NCBI RefSeq assembly: GCF_002288925.2
Contig: NW_022098050.1
Coordinates: forward strand, 5,909,799 to 5,973,798
DNA from: Delphinapterus leucas
Lineage: Eukaryota; Chordata; Mammalia; Artiodactyla; Monodontidae
DNA length: 64,000 nucleotides
Reading direction: 5' to 3'
Positions 22,813 through 34,599 of this stretch are shown piece by piece. The notes under the pieces are model-generated. The model worked only from the letters and a program-made list of their open reading frames with translations. It searched no databases and was not told the DNA's origin. The first letter of the stretch is position 1. Each line of letters opens with the position of its first letter. The position numbers and the translations under genes are program-made.

Positions 22813-23039
22813 AGAACAATGAATAAGAGTTCATCAAGTGAAAAAGCAGGGTAAAGCATTCCAAACAATAGGAACAGAAGTCCATGGGTTGCTCCTCCCT
22901 CTTTTTCTTTTCCTTGCAATTTATTCATTGAAGAAATGGAGTCATTTCTCCTATGGAATGAACTGTTATGCTGGGTTTTGCTTATTGTATCCCCAGAGTG
23001 TCCTTAACAGGTTCATCTTGCCCCTGTATTTTATATAAG

Positions 23040-23224
23040 CTGGTGGTGGAATCTAGAAGCTTTATCAGAGACAGGTTTGATTTTTTGGAAAGAATACTTC
23101 ATAGGTGATGCTGTAAATCTCCATCAGGAAGTACATAATATATCCTTTTTTGTGATATGGTGGCCATTGATGATCAATGCCCAGATCCATTACTTTATTA
23201 ACTATTTGGAAAACAATGATATTC
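23040..23224. mobile_element. Ancient L1-related host fragment, left part
   Basis: 'ataggtgatgctgtaaatct', 'ccatcaggaagtacataat' and 'tggccattgatgatcaatgc' are in the order of an old L1 3'-region repeat. It resumes at about 24865 ('ctaatcctatcattcc'), so the DNA transposon landed inside it. Confidence 0.45.
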
Positions 23225-23243
23225 AAAAGTTCTCAAATTTTAG

Positions 23244-23480
23244 GGGGGGCTGGGATAAATTGGGAGTTAGGGATTGACATAAACACACTACTATATATAA
23301 AATAAATAAGTAATAAGAACCTACTATACAGCACAGGGAAATCAATGCTCTGTAATGACCTATATGGGAATAGAATCTAAAAGAGTGGATATATGTACAT
23401 GTATAACTGATTCATTTTGCTGTACACCTGAAACTAACACAACATTGTAAATCAACTATACTCCAATAAAAATTTTTTTT
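23244..23480 (+). mobile_element. Cetartiodactyl L1 3' end in the Charlie terminus
   Basis: 'gggataaattgggagttagg', 'cacactactatatataaaat', 'cattttgctgtacacctg', 'aactatactccaataaaaat'. The TSD is the transposon end itself ('gttctcaaatttta' on both sides). Confidence 0.92.
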
Positions 23481-24330
23481 CAAAGTTCTCAAATTTTAGA
23501 CTCAGAATTCTTAATAGTTATTGAGGATCCCAAAGAGCTTTTGATTATGTAGGTTACAGCTATTGATATTTACCATATGCAATATTAAAACTGAGAAATT
23601 TTAGAATGTATGTATCAGTTCATTTAAATATAACAGCAATAAGCATAGCATAAATAACGTATTTTATGAAAAATAACCATATTTTCCAAAACAAAGACAA
23701 TTAGTGAGAAAAGTGGCACTGTACACTTGTGCAAATCGCTTTAATGTCTGGCTTACTAAAAGATAGCTGGATTCTCACATCTTCTATATTCAGTCTGTTG
23801 TAATATGTTGCTTTGGTTGAAGTATATGAAGAACACCCAGCTTCATACAGATCCGTAGTTAGAAAAGGGAGGAGCATTTTAATAGCCTCTACAGATAACT
23901 GTGGACATTCTTTCTAGAAAGAAGCAGTAGCTTCTTCAAGGTTAATTGTGATGTGGAATCTGAAACCACACCAATGTACTTTTTATAATCTGTTTCGTTA
24001 AAAATCTATCTTGTACTTTGAATGGATTCTTACCCATGCATGATTTTGTAACATCATGCATTAGTCATTTCAAAAATACTGGTTCTCTGAGTTATGCAAA
24101 TATTACAAATGTTGACACATTTCATTACACAATATCCCCCCAAATCACATTTGTTAATATTACCAGCCATCCCATCAGAAAAGTCTTTAAATATTGGGAA
24201 GATATTAAACTCACAGTGCTGGATACAAGTTTCCAAAATTCCAATTTTCACTTGAAAGCTTGAATTTTATCATTGGCAATAAATACTGCCAAGTTGTTTT
24301 CCTTGAACTGACAAGGTTCACATCTTAATT

Positions 24331-24570
24331 TCAAGAAAATGTCTGCCAAATACCTCTGTCCATAGTTTGCCTGTCAGTAAAAAAAACCATAGTTTGCCTG
24401 TCAGTAAAAATAGCTTTCCACCAAAAAAAAGTGGCTAGTTCAGCTCTCCACTCAAATAATTGCACAATCGCTTTTCCTTGAGACAGCCAACATACTTCAG
24501 CGTGCAGCAGAAGTGCCTGCTGCATAGTTCCCATTTCATCGCACAGAATATTATAAAGACATGTACTCAA
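24331..24570 (-). pseudogene. hAT transposase remnant
   Basis: A 79-codon minus-strand frame contains 'LLLHAEVCWLSQGKAIVQLFE', close to the LLLHTEVRWLSRGK-type block conserved in Charlie transposases and in host genes derived from them. In the family this lies in the catalytic RNase H-like domain. The frame is broken on both sides and carries an internal tandem duplication (24361-24414), so no active enzyme can be made. Confidence 0.75.
24361..24414. repeat. 27-28 bp tandem duplication
   Basis: 'catagtttgcctgtcagtaa' occurs twice back to back inside the transposase remnant, giving a repeated FTDRQTM in the minus-strand reading. Confidence 0.9.
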
Positions 24571-24989
24571 GAGTTGATTTAATAAAATTAATCATTTTTA
24601 CTGCTTCAACAGGGACATTCTTAAGTAAAACTGGCAATTTTTTTTTTTACTGCGAACATGGCACCAAAGAATAAAGTGACCACTAGTACAGTGAGTACCA
24701 CTGCCTTAACTCATGCTAAGGCACCAGCAGTTTTAGCTTTTCCACCATCAATGCGATGTCAACCTAGTGAAAAAGGTAAATAACATCTCAGTAATATTAT
24801 GAAAATTGTTTTGACTTCGTGGACCCCTGAAAGAATCCAGGGGTTCACACTTTGAGAATCGCTGTTCTAATCCTATCATTCCTTCTCCATTTTTCTTTAT
24901 ATATTGCAATTTATATATATTTAAGCTGCTGATCTCTTAAATTCAAACACATTTTAACAACCCTGCATTATTTCTCACCCTCCCCCACA

Positions 24990-25770
24990 TTTACTGTTTT
25001 GGACATCATATTTTACATCTTTTTGTTTTATATACCCCTTAACTACTTATTGTGGATATAGATTTTATTTTTGTCTTTTAACCTTCCTACCAGTTTTATA
25101 CATGGTTGATTTACTACCTTTACTGTATATTTGCCTTTACCAATGAGATTTTTCCTTTCATAATTTCATATCTCTAGTTGTGGCCTTTTCTTTTTCGCTT
25201 AGAGAAGTCCCTTTGACATGTCTTATAGAGCTGGTTTGGTGGTGCTGAACTCTTTTAGCTTTTGCTTGTCTGTAAATCTTTTGACCTCTTCAGCAAACCT
25301 GAAGGAAAACCTTGGTGGGTAGAGAATTCTTGGTTGTAGGCTTTCCCCTTTCATCACTTTAAATATATTGTGCCACTCCCTTCTGGCCTGAAGAGTTTCC
25401 ACTGAAAAGTCAGCTGATAGCCTTATGGGAGTTCCCTCACACTTAACATGTTGCTTTTCCCTTGCTGCTTTTAGTATTCTCTATCTTTAATTTTTGCCAC
25501 TTTAATGACAATGTGTCTTGGTGTGGTCCTCTTTGGGTTAATCCTGTTTGTGATTCTGTGCTTCCTGGACCTGGATGTCTGTTTCTTTTCTCAGGTTAAG
25601 GGGGTTTTCAGCTATTATGTCTTCAAATATATTCTCTGCCCCTTTCTTTCTTCTTCTGAGATCCCAATAATGGGAATGTTAGTACATTTGATGTTGTAAT
25701 AAAAGTCTCTTAAACTGTCCTCATTTCTTTTTATTCTTTGTTCTGTGCTGCATCAGTGATTTCCACATAG
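24990..25770 (-). mobile_element. Ancient L1 5' region/ORF1, antisense
   Basis: 'gagctggtttggtggtgctg', 'gcttttgcttgtctgtaaat', 'gagaattcttggttgtaggc' and 'atgtgtcttggtgtggtcct' are antisense ORF1-region landmarks of L1M elements. It abuts sense-strand ORF2 at 25771. Confidence 0.8.
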
Positions 25771-26548
25771 AAAATCTTCATGATGCCACCAAAAAACTAC
25801 TAGAGCTCATCAATGAATTTGGTAAAGTTGCAGGATACAAAATTAATATACAGAAATCTATATCATTTCCATACACTAACAATGAACTATCAGAAAGAGA
25901 AATTAAGAAAATAATCTCATTTAAATTGCTTCAAAAATAACTAAATACCTAGGAATAAATCTAACTAAGTTGGTAAACGACCTGTACTCAGAAAACTCTA
26001 AGACACTGATGAAAGGAATTGAAGAAGACACAAACAGTTGGAAACATACTGTGTTCATGGATTAGAAGAACTAATATTGCTTAAATGACCATACTACCCA
26101 AGGCAATCTACAGATTCAATGAAATCCCTATAAAAATATCAATGGCATTTTTCACAGAACAAGAACAAATAATTCTAAAATTTGTATGGAAACACAAAGA
26201 CCCTGAATAGCCAAGAAAATCTTGAGAAAGAAGAACAAAGCTGGTTGTATCACACTCCCTGACTTCAGACTATACTACAAAGCTACAGTAATCAAAACAG
26301 TATGGTACTGACACAAAAACAGACACATAGATCATTGGAACAGAATAGAGAACCCAGAAATAAACCCACACAGTTATGGTCAATTAATATAGAACAAAGG
26401 AGGCAAGAATATACAATGGAGAAAAGACACTTGCTTCAATAAGTATTGCTGGGAAAACTGGTCAGCTACATGTAAAAGAATGAAATTAGAACATTTCCTC
26501 ATACCATGTACAAAAACAAACTCAAAATGGATTAAAGACCTACATATA
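25771..26548 (+). mobile_element. L1 ORF2 (RT C-terminal part), sense
   Basis: 'ctagagctcatcaatgaatt', 'ggatacaaaattaatataca', 'atactacccaaggcaatcta', 'ctaaaatttgtatggaaaca'. Ends at the SINE at 26549. Confidence 0.9.
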
Positions 26549-26899
26549 GGGACTTCCCTCATGGTGCAGTGGTTAAGAATCTGCCTGCCAATACACGGAA
26601 CACGGGCTCAAGCCCTGGTCCAGAAAGATCCCACATACCACAGAGCAACAAAGCCCGTGTGCCACAACTACTGCACCTGCACTCTAGAGCCTGTGAGCCA
26701 CAACTACTGAGCCGGCATGCCACAACTACTGAAGCCCGCACACTTAGAGCCTGTGCTCCGCAACAAGAGAAGCCACTGAAGTGAGAAGCCCACGCACCGC
26801 AACGAAGAGTAGCCCCTCCTCACTGCAACTAGAGAAAGCCCGTGCACAGCAATGAAGACCCAATGCAGCCAAAAATAAATAAATAAATTTTTTAAAAAA
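26549..26899 (+). mobile_element. CHR-type SINE at an L1 deletion junction
   Basis: L-form SINE starting 'gggacttccctcatgg' with an AAATAAA-rich tail. Left and right flanks are both L1 but not adjacent in L1: the text jumps from the 'ggattaaagacctacatata' part of ORF2 to its very end. No TSD is seen. Confidence 0.9.
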
Positions 26900-27365
26900 G
26901 AAATGCTGTATCCCTATGTTCATTGCAGCATTATTTACAATAGCCAAGATAGGAAGCAACAGATGAATGGATAAAGAAGATGTGGTATATACACACAATT
27001 GAATATTACTCCACCATAAAAAAGAACAAAATCTTGCCATTTGTGACAACATGGATAGACCTAGGGGGTATTAGGCTAAGTGAAATAAGTCAGACAGGAA
27101 AAGACAAACATTGGTTGATTTCACTTATGGGGGAATGTGAAATACAAAACAAGTGAATAAACATAACAGAAACAAAGTTATGGATACAGAGAACAGGTGG
27201 TTGCCAGAGGGGAGGAGGGTGGGGGAAAGAAAGAAATAGGCAAGGGACTTTAAGAGGTACAAACTTCCAGTTGCAAAATAAATGAGACACAGGTATGAAA
27301 TATACACTGTGGAGAATATACTCAATAACTATGTAATATCTTTTAAAAAATAATTTAAAAATAAA
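26900..27365 (+). mobile_element. L1 late ORF2 and 3'UTR, sense
   Basis: 'gttcattgcagcattattta', 'gatgaatggataaagaagat', 'caacatggatagacctaggg', 'ggtggttgccagagggg', 'tacaaacttccagttgcaaa'. Probably the same element as 25771-26548 after an internal loss. Confidence 0.85.
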
Positions 27366-27869
27366 GACCTTGATTATATACTTTTTCTCTTCTATGCTGA
27401 AAATCTTGGTTCCTAATGATATTGCAACAATTAATTATAAGCCTTATCCTACTAAATATATTTTTATATATTTAAATTTAATAATTTATATAGTTATATA
27501 TAAGTAAATATAAAATATTTAAATTAAATTATATCTAATAACTATAATACATAAATATGTAATATTATCAGAAAAACAATCTAATACTCTCAGTTTAAGA
27601 TTTTTTTGTGTGTAATGTATTTCCTTTTTTTATCCTTAGGGTATATCCCATTCCCATTAGAAACTTAGAGTCAAATTTACTCTCTTTTGAAGTTCACTTG
27701 AAATCATTTGTCTCCATGTGATTAAGCCATTAACTCAGTACACAGATCCATTTATTTCATGTTGCTTTTGATTTTTAGATATTGCTTTTTAAATTTTTAA
27801 TTTTGTTTCATAATTATGTAAGACATTGGCATGGTTCTAAAGTTACATCTCTAATTCAAAGTATCTTCA
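27366..27869. other. AT-rich tract
   Basis: 27450-27570 is nearly pure A/T with dense TATA-like words. No gene or clear repeat. Confidence 0.55.
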
Positions 27870-29035
27870 GAAAAAAATCTAGGTTCTGTCTCTCTACTCT
27901 ATTTCCTTCCTCCTTCCATTTTATTTATTTTATGACCTATCATCACATTGCCTTTTAAAACATTTTATTTATTTTATGATCTATCGTTACATTGTCTTTT
28001 AAAAATATAGGTACATACATATTTGCCTCCTTCCCCCTTCTTAGATAAACTGTGGTAAACTATGTCCTTTTATTTTTCCACCTTGCTTTTTATTTTTTTA
28101 CTTAATATTAAATCCTGGAGAATACTTTATAGCAGCGCATAGAAATATTCTTTGTTTTCCCTTGCATTTAAATAGTATTCATTGTATAGATGTATCAGAA
28201 TTTATTCAGCTAGGCCCCCAATGGGCATCTGTGTTGTTTCCAGTCTCTTGCTACTATAATTACTGTTGCAGTAAATATTTGTGCTTTCATCTTTTTATAG
28301 TATACTCTTGGGATAGATTCCTATAAGAGGCAATACCAGCAGAAAATGTTGCCAAACTTTTGGATTTTTGCTCACCTGGTAGGAGAGAAAAGGTACCTCA
28401 ATGTAGTTTTAATTTGCATTTCTATTATGAGCAAGAAGAACAAGTAAATTGATCGTTTATATCTTTAGCCTGTTTTCTAGAATTGTTAAGTTTTTTTCTT
28501 CCCTATTTTAAAAAGCTTATCGTATTATATATTAGGGATAGTAACGATTTATCTGTATTACAAGTTGCAAATATTTTTTCCCATTTTGTCATTTATCTTT
28601 TTATTCTATCTAAGGTGTTTTGGGGTTGGTTGTTTGGTTTTGCATGCAACAGTTATTTTTTTTAATTGAAGTATTGTTAATTTACAATGTTGTGTCAGTT
28701 TCAAGTGTGCAGCAAAGTGATTCAGTTATACATATATATGTATTCTTTTTCAGATTCTTTTCCATTGTAGCTTATTACAAGATACTAAGTATAGTTCCCT
28801 GTGCTATACAGTAGGTCCCTGTTGTTTCTCTATTTTATATATAGTAGTGTGTATATGTTAATCCCAAACTCCTAATTTATCTCTCCCCACCGGCCCCCCA
28901 TCCCCTTTGGTGACCATAAATTTGTCTTTTATGTCAACAACAGTTATATTAATGTAGCCACATTTATCTATTTTTTCTTTATGGCTTTTGTATTTTGAGT
29001 CATAGTTGTAAAAGTTTTTCCCTCTCTCAGATTGC
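27870..29035 (-). mobile_element. Ancient L1 (L1M4/L1ME-like) 3' region, antisense
   Basis: 'actttatagcagcgcatag', 'gggcatctgtgttgtttcc', 'ctcaatgtagttttaatttg', 'tattagggatagtaacgat', then 'atggcttttgtattttgag' after the nested L1. A 50-bp local duplication around 27920-28000 repeats 'ttatttattttatga'. Confidence 0.75.
28657..28937 (-). mobile_element. Cetartiodactyl L1 3' end, antisense
   Basis: 'tttaattgaagtattgttaa', 'cagcaaagtgattcagttat', 'ctgtgctatacagtaggtcc', 'tcccaaactcctaatttat'. TSD 'caacagttat' at 28647-28656 and 28938-28947. Confidence 0.93.
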
Positions 29036-29216
29036 AAGGCAGCATTGCTACTTTTAAGTCTGATCCCCAGATCAGTAACAAATGTGTCACCTGTATTCTG
29101 TTAGAAATGCAGAATCTCTGGCTCCTTCCAGATCTATTGAATCAGACTCTGCATTTTAACAAGATCTCCCTAGGTAGTAAATTTGCACATTCAAATTTGA
29201 GAGGCACAGTTCTAGA
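29036..29216. mobile_element. MER5-type hAT element
   Basis: 'tgttagaaatgcagaatctc', 'gaatcagactctgcatttta', 'acaagatctccctagg' and terminal 'tttgagaggcacagttct': a non-autonomous Charlie relative. Confidence 0.8.
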
Positions 29217-30484
29217 GAATTTCACCCACATTTTCTTCTAGAACTGGTGAGGTGGATGAATGGTTCTTAATTGGAAGTTATTGGTGAGCCCTTATCCACA
29301 GCTGCTGAGGAAAAACAGTGAAGAAATGAAGCCAACACCAGCAAAGGCTATAAATGGAAGGCTATCTAGACAACGAATATTATTAAATACAGAAATGGAA
29401 ATCTTTTATTAAAATGGTCTTTAAAAATATATCTTTTGCAGTGCTAGGATTATTTCACTGATTTATCAATTCATCATTTTATGAAACATCTGTGGACAAT
29501 ATATTAGTGAAAAGTGGGCTTTGGTTATTTTCCAAATGAATAGCACTGTCTCCTGCTGTTAAGCTTTTCACAATTCTCATGACCATGGACTTTGCAGAGG
29601 AAAAAATAAACCTCTTCAAGTCTTGCTGTACTGCACCAGCAAATTCTATTCCTCTCCCACAAGCGGCAAAGATGGTCATGTGACCTACGCTAACTAAATG
29701 GGTGGGTAAAAGATTCCATAGAAAGATTCTTGTCGTGCCTTTGCTTCTAGCACCATGTAGCTGTTTGTCAGTAATTTTCATTTCTGCCAGAATGTGTTAT
29801 TCAATCTCCTTTGCCAATGGGTTATGTACAATTTACTCAATAAGAATGAACACACTGGAGAATTAGATCTTGACTCAGCTGTTTATAACAGCTTTTTGCA
29901 TTTTTCATTGTCTTGGAATGCAAAAAGGTTTTACAGGAATGATTAAAGCAGGAATCAGCCATGATAATATGGTGCTGTCATTCATTTTTAATACATGAGC
30001 TTGGATTCAAGAGCCACCCAGAGTTCCAAACACTATTAGAGAGAAAAATAACCACTTTGAAGTCCAGAACTGGGCCTGTGGACATGAGGAACAGGCCGGT
30101 ATCAATTTGACAAATGATTTCTTGCTCTAGTTCTCTTTTGACTTTTGTAGTATTTCTGAAGCAAAGTTCTTAAATTTTAGTATATCATTTTAAACGTAGA
30201 TTTTAGGTTCAGAGAAAGGTTTAAAAAATGTGTGTGGAAAAACACTTCATAAACTATAAAGCAGCAACTTTATTTTGGTTATTGTAGTGGGATTATGGTT
30301 CACATTTCACATCATTCCAAATAATGAAGGAAACTAATATTCCAAATAAGGAAGATTACTTGGTTAATGAGCCTCCCTAAATAAAGTAGCAGCTTTCCAC
30401 AACTTCATGGAAGGCATAATCAGCCTGACTTTGCCTCACCTGGTGACCTATGCTCGTAGGAACTATTTCATGGAATAGTTCTAG
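29217..30484. other. Longest repeat-poor tract
   Basis: About 1.27 kb with no recognisable repeat and no gene. 29850-30000 has a balanced composition and motif-like words ('tgactcagctg' AP-1-like, 'tttgcatttttcattg'). This is the kind of sequence where conserved non-coding elements are found, but conservation cannot be judged from one genome. A 100-codon minus frame (29479-29781) has no recognisable domain. Confidence 0.45.
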
Positions 30485-30990
30485 AATTCTAGTTCTAGAG
30501 ATTTATCCTACAGAAATATTTACACATGTGTGAAATAATGTATGTACAAGGTTATTTTGAACAGCAAAGATTAAAAACAACCTAAATACCCATCAATGGG
30601 AGACTAGTTACATAAATTATGGTACATCCACAGAATACCATGCAACTGTGAAAAAATAGGAAGAAGCCTTCTTCATAGTGATTTAGAAATATATCCAAGA
30701 TATATTGTTAATGGAAAAAAGCAAGGAGCAGAACAATATAGAATGCTACCATTTAGGTAAAAGGAGAACATTATATGTACATACACAAACACAAAAGAGA
30801 AAATATGCATACATAAAGGAAAAAATATATATATATATACACAAAAAGCAAATAATATTGCTGTGGAGAGGAAAACTAGATGACTGGGGGGCAAAGATGT
30901 AAAGGAGACTTTTCACTGTAGACCCTTCTACACTTTGAATTTAGAACTATGAATTCATTACTTATTCAAAATGTTTAAATGTTTAAAAAG
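30485..30990 (+). mobile_element. Ancient L1 3' region, sense
   Basis: 'tttatcctacagaaatattt', 'aaatacccatcaatgggaga', 'ttatggtacatccacagaat', with an internal (TA)n run at 30823-30838. Confidence 0.7.
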
Positions 30991-32065
30991 TCTATATATA
31001 CATCTGTACTTGTCTATTTCCTTTTAAAGCACAGTTTCCTATAGATTGTGGAGGAGTGCGACCAGTTGGCCATGTTGCCACCCTTTTGTTCCTTGATGGC
31101 TGGAAAATTTCTCCATCAGAGTCACTTCTCTGGGTTATGCATGACCCAGCTGATAGCCCGCCTCTTCCCACACAGCTCCATCCACTTTGGCCCAGTTACA
31201 GGCTCAGCCTGACCCCAGTCCTAGGATCAAACACACCCCCCTCCTTGGATAAGAAGGTGATAGAAGACCCCTAGTGCCATGCTGGGACCCAGCATCAAGT
31301 CGACCCAACTGTTATTTGACTCTTATATGAGGACCAGTAAGGGGATGCCCACATTGTTCCTGACATGTGGTCACCTTCCTTGTCCTGGGTATCCAACCCT
31401 CACTGTTGATAATTTGCCCTCTATAGGACTGGGTCCTGCCAGGCTTTTGTCAGTACTGGTTCCAGGGACTGAAGTCCGTGCATCTGCTGGCAGATGTCTC
31501 TTAAATAGACTCCCTGCCTGTCCTCCCGCCTCAGTCTCAGAACATTGCCTTCCCCTAGAACCTTGGTCCCCAAGTTCTGCCCTCTGGTTGAGAAACCCCA
31601 TACCTCTGTTCCCATGTTTGGTCCTCCTATGCTGATCATCTTTGTTTTTCCCTGTCAAACTCTTTAGTATTGTTACCATTATTACTTCCATGCTGTGTTA
31701 GACCTGCTGGAATGAATTTTGTCTTTGCGCCTGGAGCTAGGGCACGAGGGCCAAGGTGCAGCCCATCCCCTCCCAGGCTGTCTCATCTCATTGCTCAATA
31801 CCATACAAGCTGGACACCGGGAGCAACTCCACTGTTAAAAATGTACATCCCTTACTGGAGGGTCTTCTGTGCGTCCTCTAAAATTTAGCCTGATTGAAGT
31901 TTTGTTTAAATGTCTATAATCCCTCAGTTACTCATTGGCAACAGACACATTTAATGGAGGCTTAAGATTTCAACTTTTAAAGACAATGCCAAGAAATAGA
32001 TTAACTATAATCGCTCACCATCACAAGAGATTAGTAGAAGCCATGGAAGGCATTACAGGGGCTTA
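30991..32065. other. Unassigned, moderate GC
   Basis: 31050-31900 is richer in GC than its neighbours and may be an old LTR or unique DNA. A 118-codon plus frame (31279-31635) and a 106-codon minus frame overlap each other. Neither shows a known domain, and both look like by-products of composition. Confidence 0.4.
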
Positions 32066-32212
32066 GGACACTGCTTCTCAAACTTTAGTGTTTATCAGGA
32101 GGGAGAGCCCCACCTCCTGATGTTCTGATTCAGTATGCCTGGGGTGGAACCAAGAATTTGCAGTTTTTAAAAGTTCCCAGGTGATGGTAATGCTGCTGGT
32201 CCAGGTGTAGAG
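32066..32212. mobile_element. MER5A-type hAT element
   Basis: 'cttctcaaactttagtgttt', 'ctgattcagtatgcctgggg', 'aagttcccaggtgatggtaa', 'tgctgctggtccagg'. Confidence 0.85.
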
Positions 32213-32345
32213 GTTAAGATGAGAAAACTGAGGTATAGAGGGATTATGTGACTTGCCCGAGGTCCCAGAGCTAATAATGCATAGTGGAACCAGAACTTTG
32301 AACCCAGGTATTCTTACTCTAGAACCATCACGCCATCACTACCTC
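32213..32345 (-). mobile_element. MIR
   Basis: 'gatgagaaaactgaggtata', 'gacttgcccgaggtcccaga', 'ctttgaacccaggtattctt': antisense MIR core, adjoining the MER5A. Confidence 0.8.
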
Positions 32346-33590
32346 ATTGTAGTCTTTTTGGTGAAAACAAACAAAAAAATACAACATAAACTTAAAATCT
32401 AAAGCAAAGCATGATCATTTTTGAAGGATCATTGTGATTTAACACTATTAAATGCATTGAATTTTTGGCAACATCTATTTTTTCAGGAGCCTGGTAGTCT
32501 CTGATGCTATTAACCATTAAACATGTTTCCTCTAGAGTTTTAATTATTTTCAATTTAGAAGAAAAATATTTATTGAGCACCTGATATGGTAATCACAGAT
32601 AGTGATTGTCAACGTTGCACTTCAGAGAAGCCTCTACTCCACTCAGCGAAATAACAAATGATTTAAATTGTTTCTAGTTGAATTTTTAACAGTTTAGCGC
32701 AAAACTATAATTTCATTAGCAATGATCCTGTTGAACTAAAAATGTTCCTTGGGACCTTTTCTGCATTTCTCACAGTGGAATCTTTATGCATTTGAAAATT
32801 TTGAAGTAAGAAATGCAAACAAGTCAGCAATTGTCCTTACCCTTAAAATCATGTGTCTAGCCAGGTACTTACTCTATCAATTACATGATTAAAAAGTCAA
32901 CTACAATTCCTTCCCCTATAAAAAGTGCCAGAGTTATGGTACTATCATAAAGCAGAGCAAAAATCTTTAAAGTATCACTAAATTTTACTGACATGTGACC
33001 AAAAGGGTCATCCATGCAGATAACACACAAAAAATATAATTATCACTTGTTTTAAGATAATCCTTTATCTATTGATATATAATGTATCTTATAACGTGTA
33101 ATTCCAACTGACTTCCTCATACTTGCAGCTAAGAAATGGCCAATTATTAATCTGCCTCTGCCTCAGCACTTTATCTTTACTTTACCAACAAAGGCATCAG
33201 AATCATTTAGACTGAAAAGCCAGCAAGATTAGAAAGCATTGAGAAATGCTCTTGACACACCAGTGAACTATAGGTAGGCAGGCTCTCTGTGTACATGCAA
33301 GCTTTGTTCCATTCCAACAGTGGGGGCATCAGTAACAAATGTAACAAATGTGTTCATTGGTGAAATGGAGATTCTGAATTATTCAAGGTAATTTTCCCAA
33401 TAAAGTGATCTATTGTGATACCAATTACATGTGTGTGTTCATATTTTCATCTTACTATATAATTGGATCTAGTAATACTTAGAACATTAGACTTAAATGA
33501 AACTGCAAAACAAACAGAATGCTTTATTACTGGATAAGCCATTGGAATAGAGATTAGATAATTTAGAACATATACGGAATTTCACCCTCA
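32346..33590. other. Repeat-poor tract
   Basis: About 1.2 kb of AT-rich unique-looking DNA without gene signals. 32640-32860 has several TAAT and ATGCAAA-like words ('gtaagaaatgcaaacaag', 'atttcattagcaatgatc'), so it is a second candidate for conserved regulatory DNA. Confidence 0.45.
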
Positions 33591-34242
33591 CTGTTGTTCA
33601 GGTCACCAAGCTGCACAAAAAAATAAAATTTGTGGGTATGTACCATAATGCAGTAGACAGAATTCTAGGAGCTGCAGAAATCTGCATTGAGGTCCCACAT
33701 GCACAGAATGAAATACTACATGGCTGGGCAAAGAACAACTTCTGAAGAAAGAATTTCCAGGAAGTTGTAGTCAATCAATTCCCAGAGTTCACACAGGACC
33801 AGGGATCTTCAAGTTCTTACCAGCCTGAGTAGATAGACTTTGGTCCCAGAAATGTCATACCTGAGGAGTATGGCTAATCCATCCCTAAAGAAAAGGCTAT
33901 TATAGACCCACCCTAAAAATTCTTAAAAGAAAGTCTTGAAGTGATCAGACTGACCTACAAATAACATAACTACCTGCCAAAACAAGTCCAATAGTATTTA
34001 AAGTAATATGGCAAATTCTAGGACTCAACTGTGTAAAATTCATAATGCCTGACATCCAATCAGAAATTACCTAGCATGCAAAGAAATAGAAAATATAACC
34101 CATAGGGAGGAAGATTAGTCAATAGAACCAGAAACAGGAATTACAGAATGATAGGGTTAACAGACAAGAATGATAAAACAGCTACTGTAAGTATTCCCAA
34201 TATAGTAAATTAAAATTAGGAAGTACAGTAAAAGAAAATATA

Positions 34243-34599
34243 GGGCTTCCTTGGTGGCGCAGTGGTTGGGAGTCCGCCTGCCAATGCAGGAGACATGGGT
34301 TCAAGCCCTGGTCCGGGAGGATACGACATGCCGCAGAGCAACAAAGCCCATGTGCCACGACTGCTGAGCCTGCGCTCTGGAGCCCGCGAGGCACAACTAC
34401 TGAGCCCACATGCCACAACTACTGAAGCCCACGTGCCTGGAACTCATGCTCCACCACGAGAGAGGCCACTGCAATGAGGGGCCCATGCACCATGGCGAGG
34501 AGTGGCCCCCGCTCGCCGCAACTGGAGGGGGCCTGCATGCAGCAACAAAGACCCAATGCAGCCAAAAATAAATAAATAAAATAAATAAATTTATTTTTA
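34243..34599 (+). mobile_element. CHR-type SINE, L form
   Basis: Full-length in the L1 ORF1 region. TSD 'aaaagaaaatata' at 34230-34242 and 34600-34612. Confidence 0.93.

Larger units (their letters stand above)
23225..24864 (-). mobile_element. hAT/Charlie DNA transposon
   Basis: Cut-and-paste transposon remnant. Terminal inverted repeats are degenerate but visible: 'caaagttctcaaatttta' on the left and 'cacactttgagaatcgctg' on the right. The minus strand encodes a hAT transposase fragment (24331-24570). A younger L1 3' end sits in the left terminus. Only about 1.4 kb of transposon remains once that is removed. Confidence 0.8.

Noticed and set aside
31279..31635. 118-codon frame in a GC-richer patch
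   Set aside because: No recognisable domain, an overlapping frame on the other strand, and no splice or promoter context.
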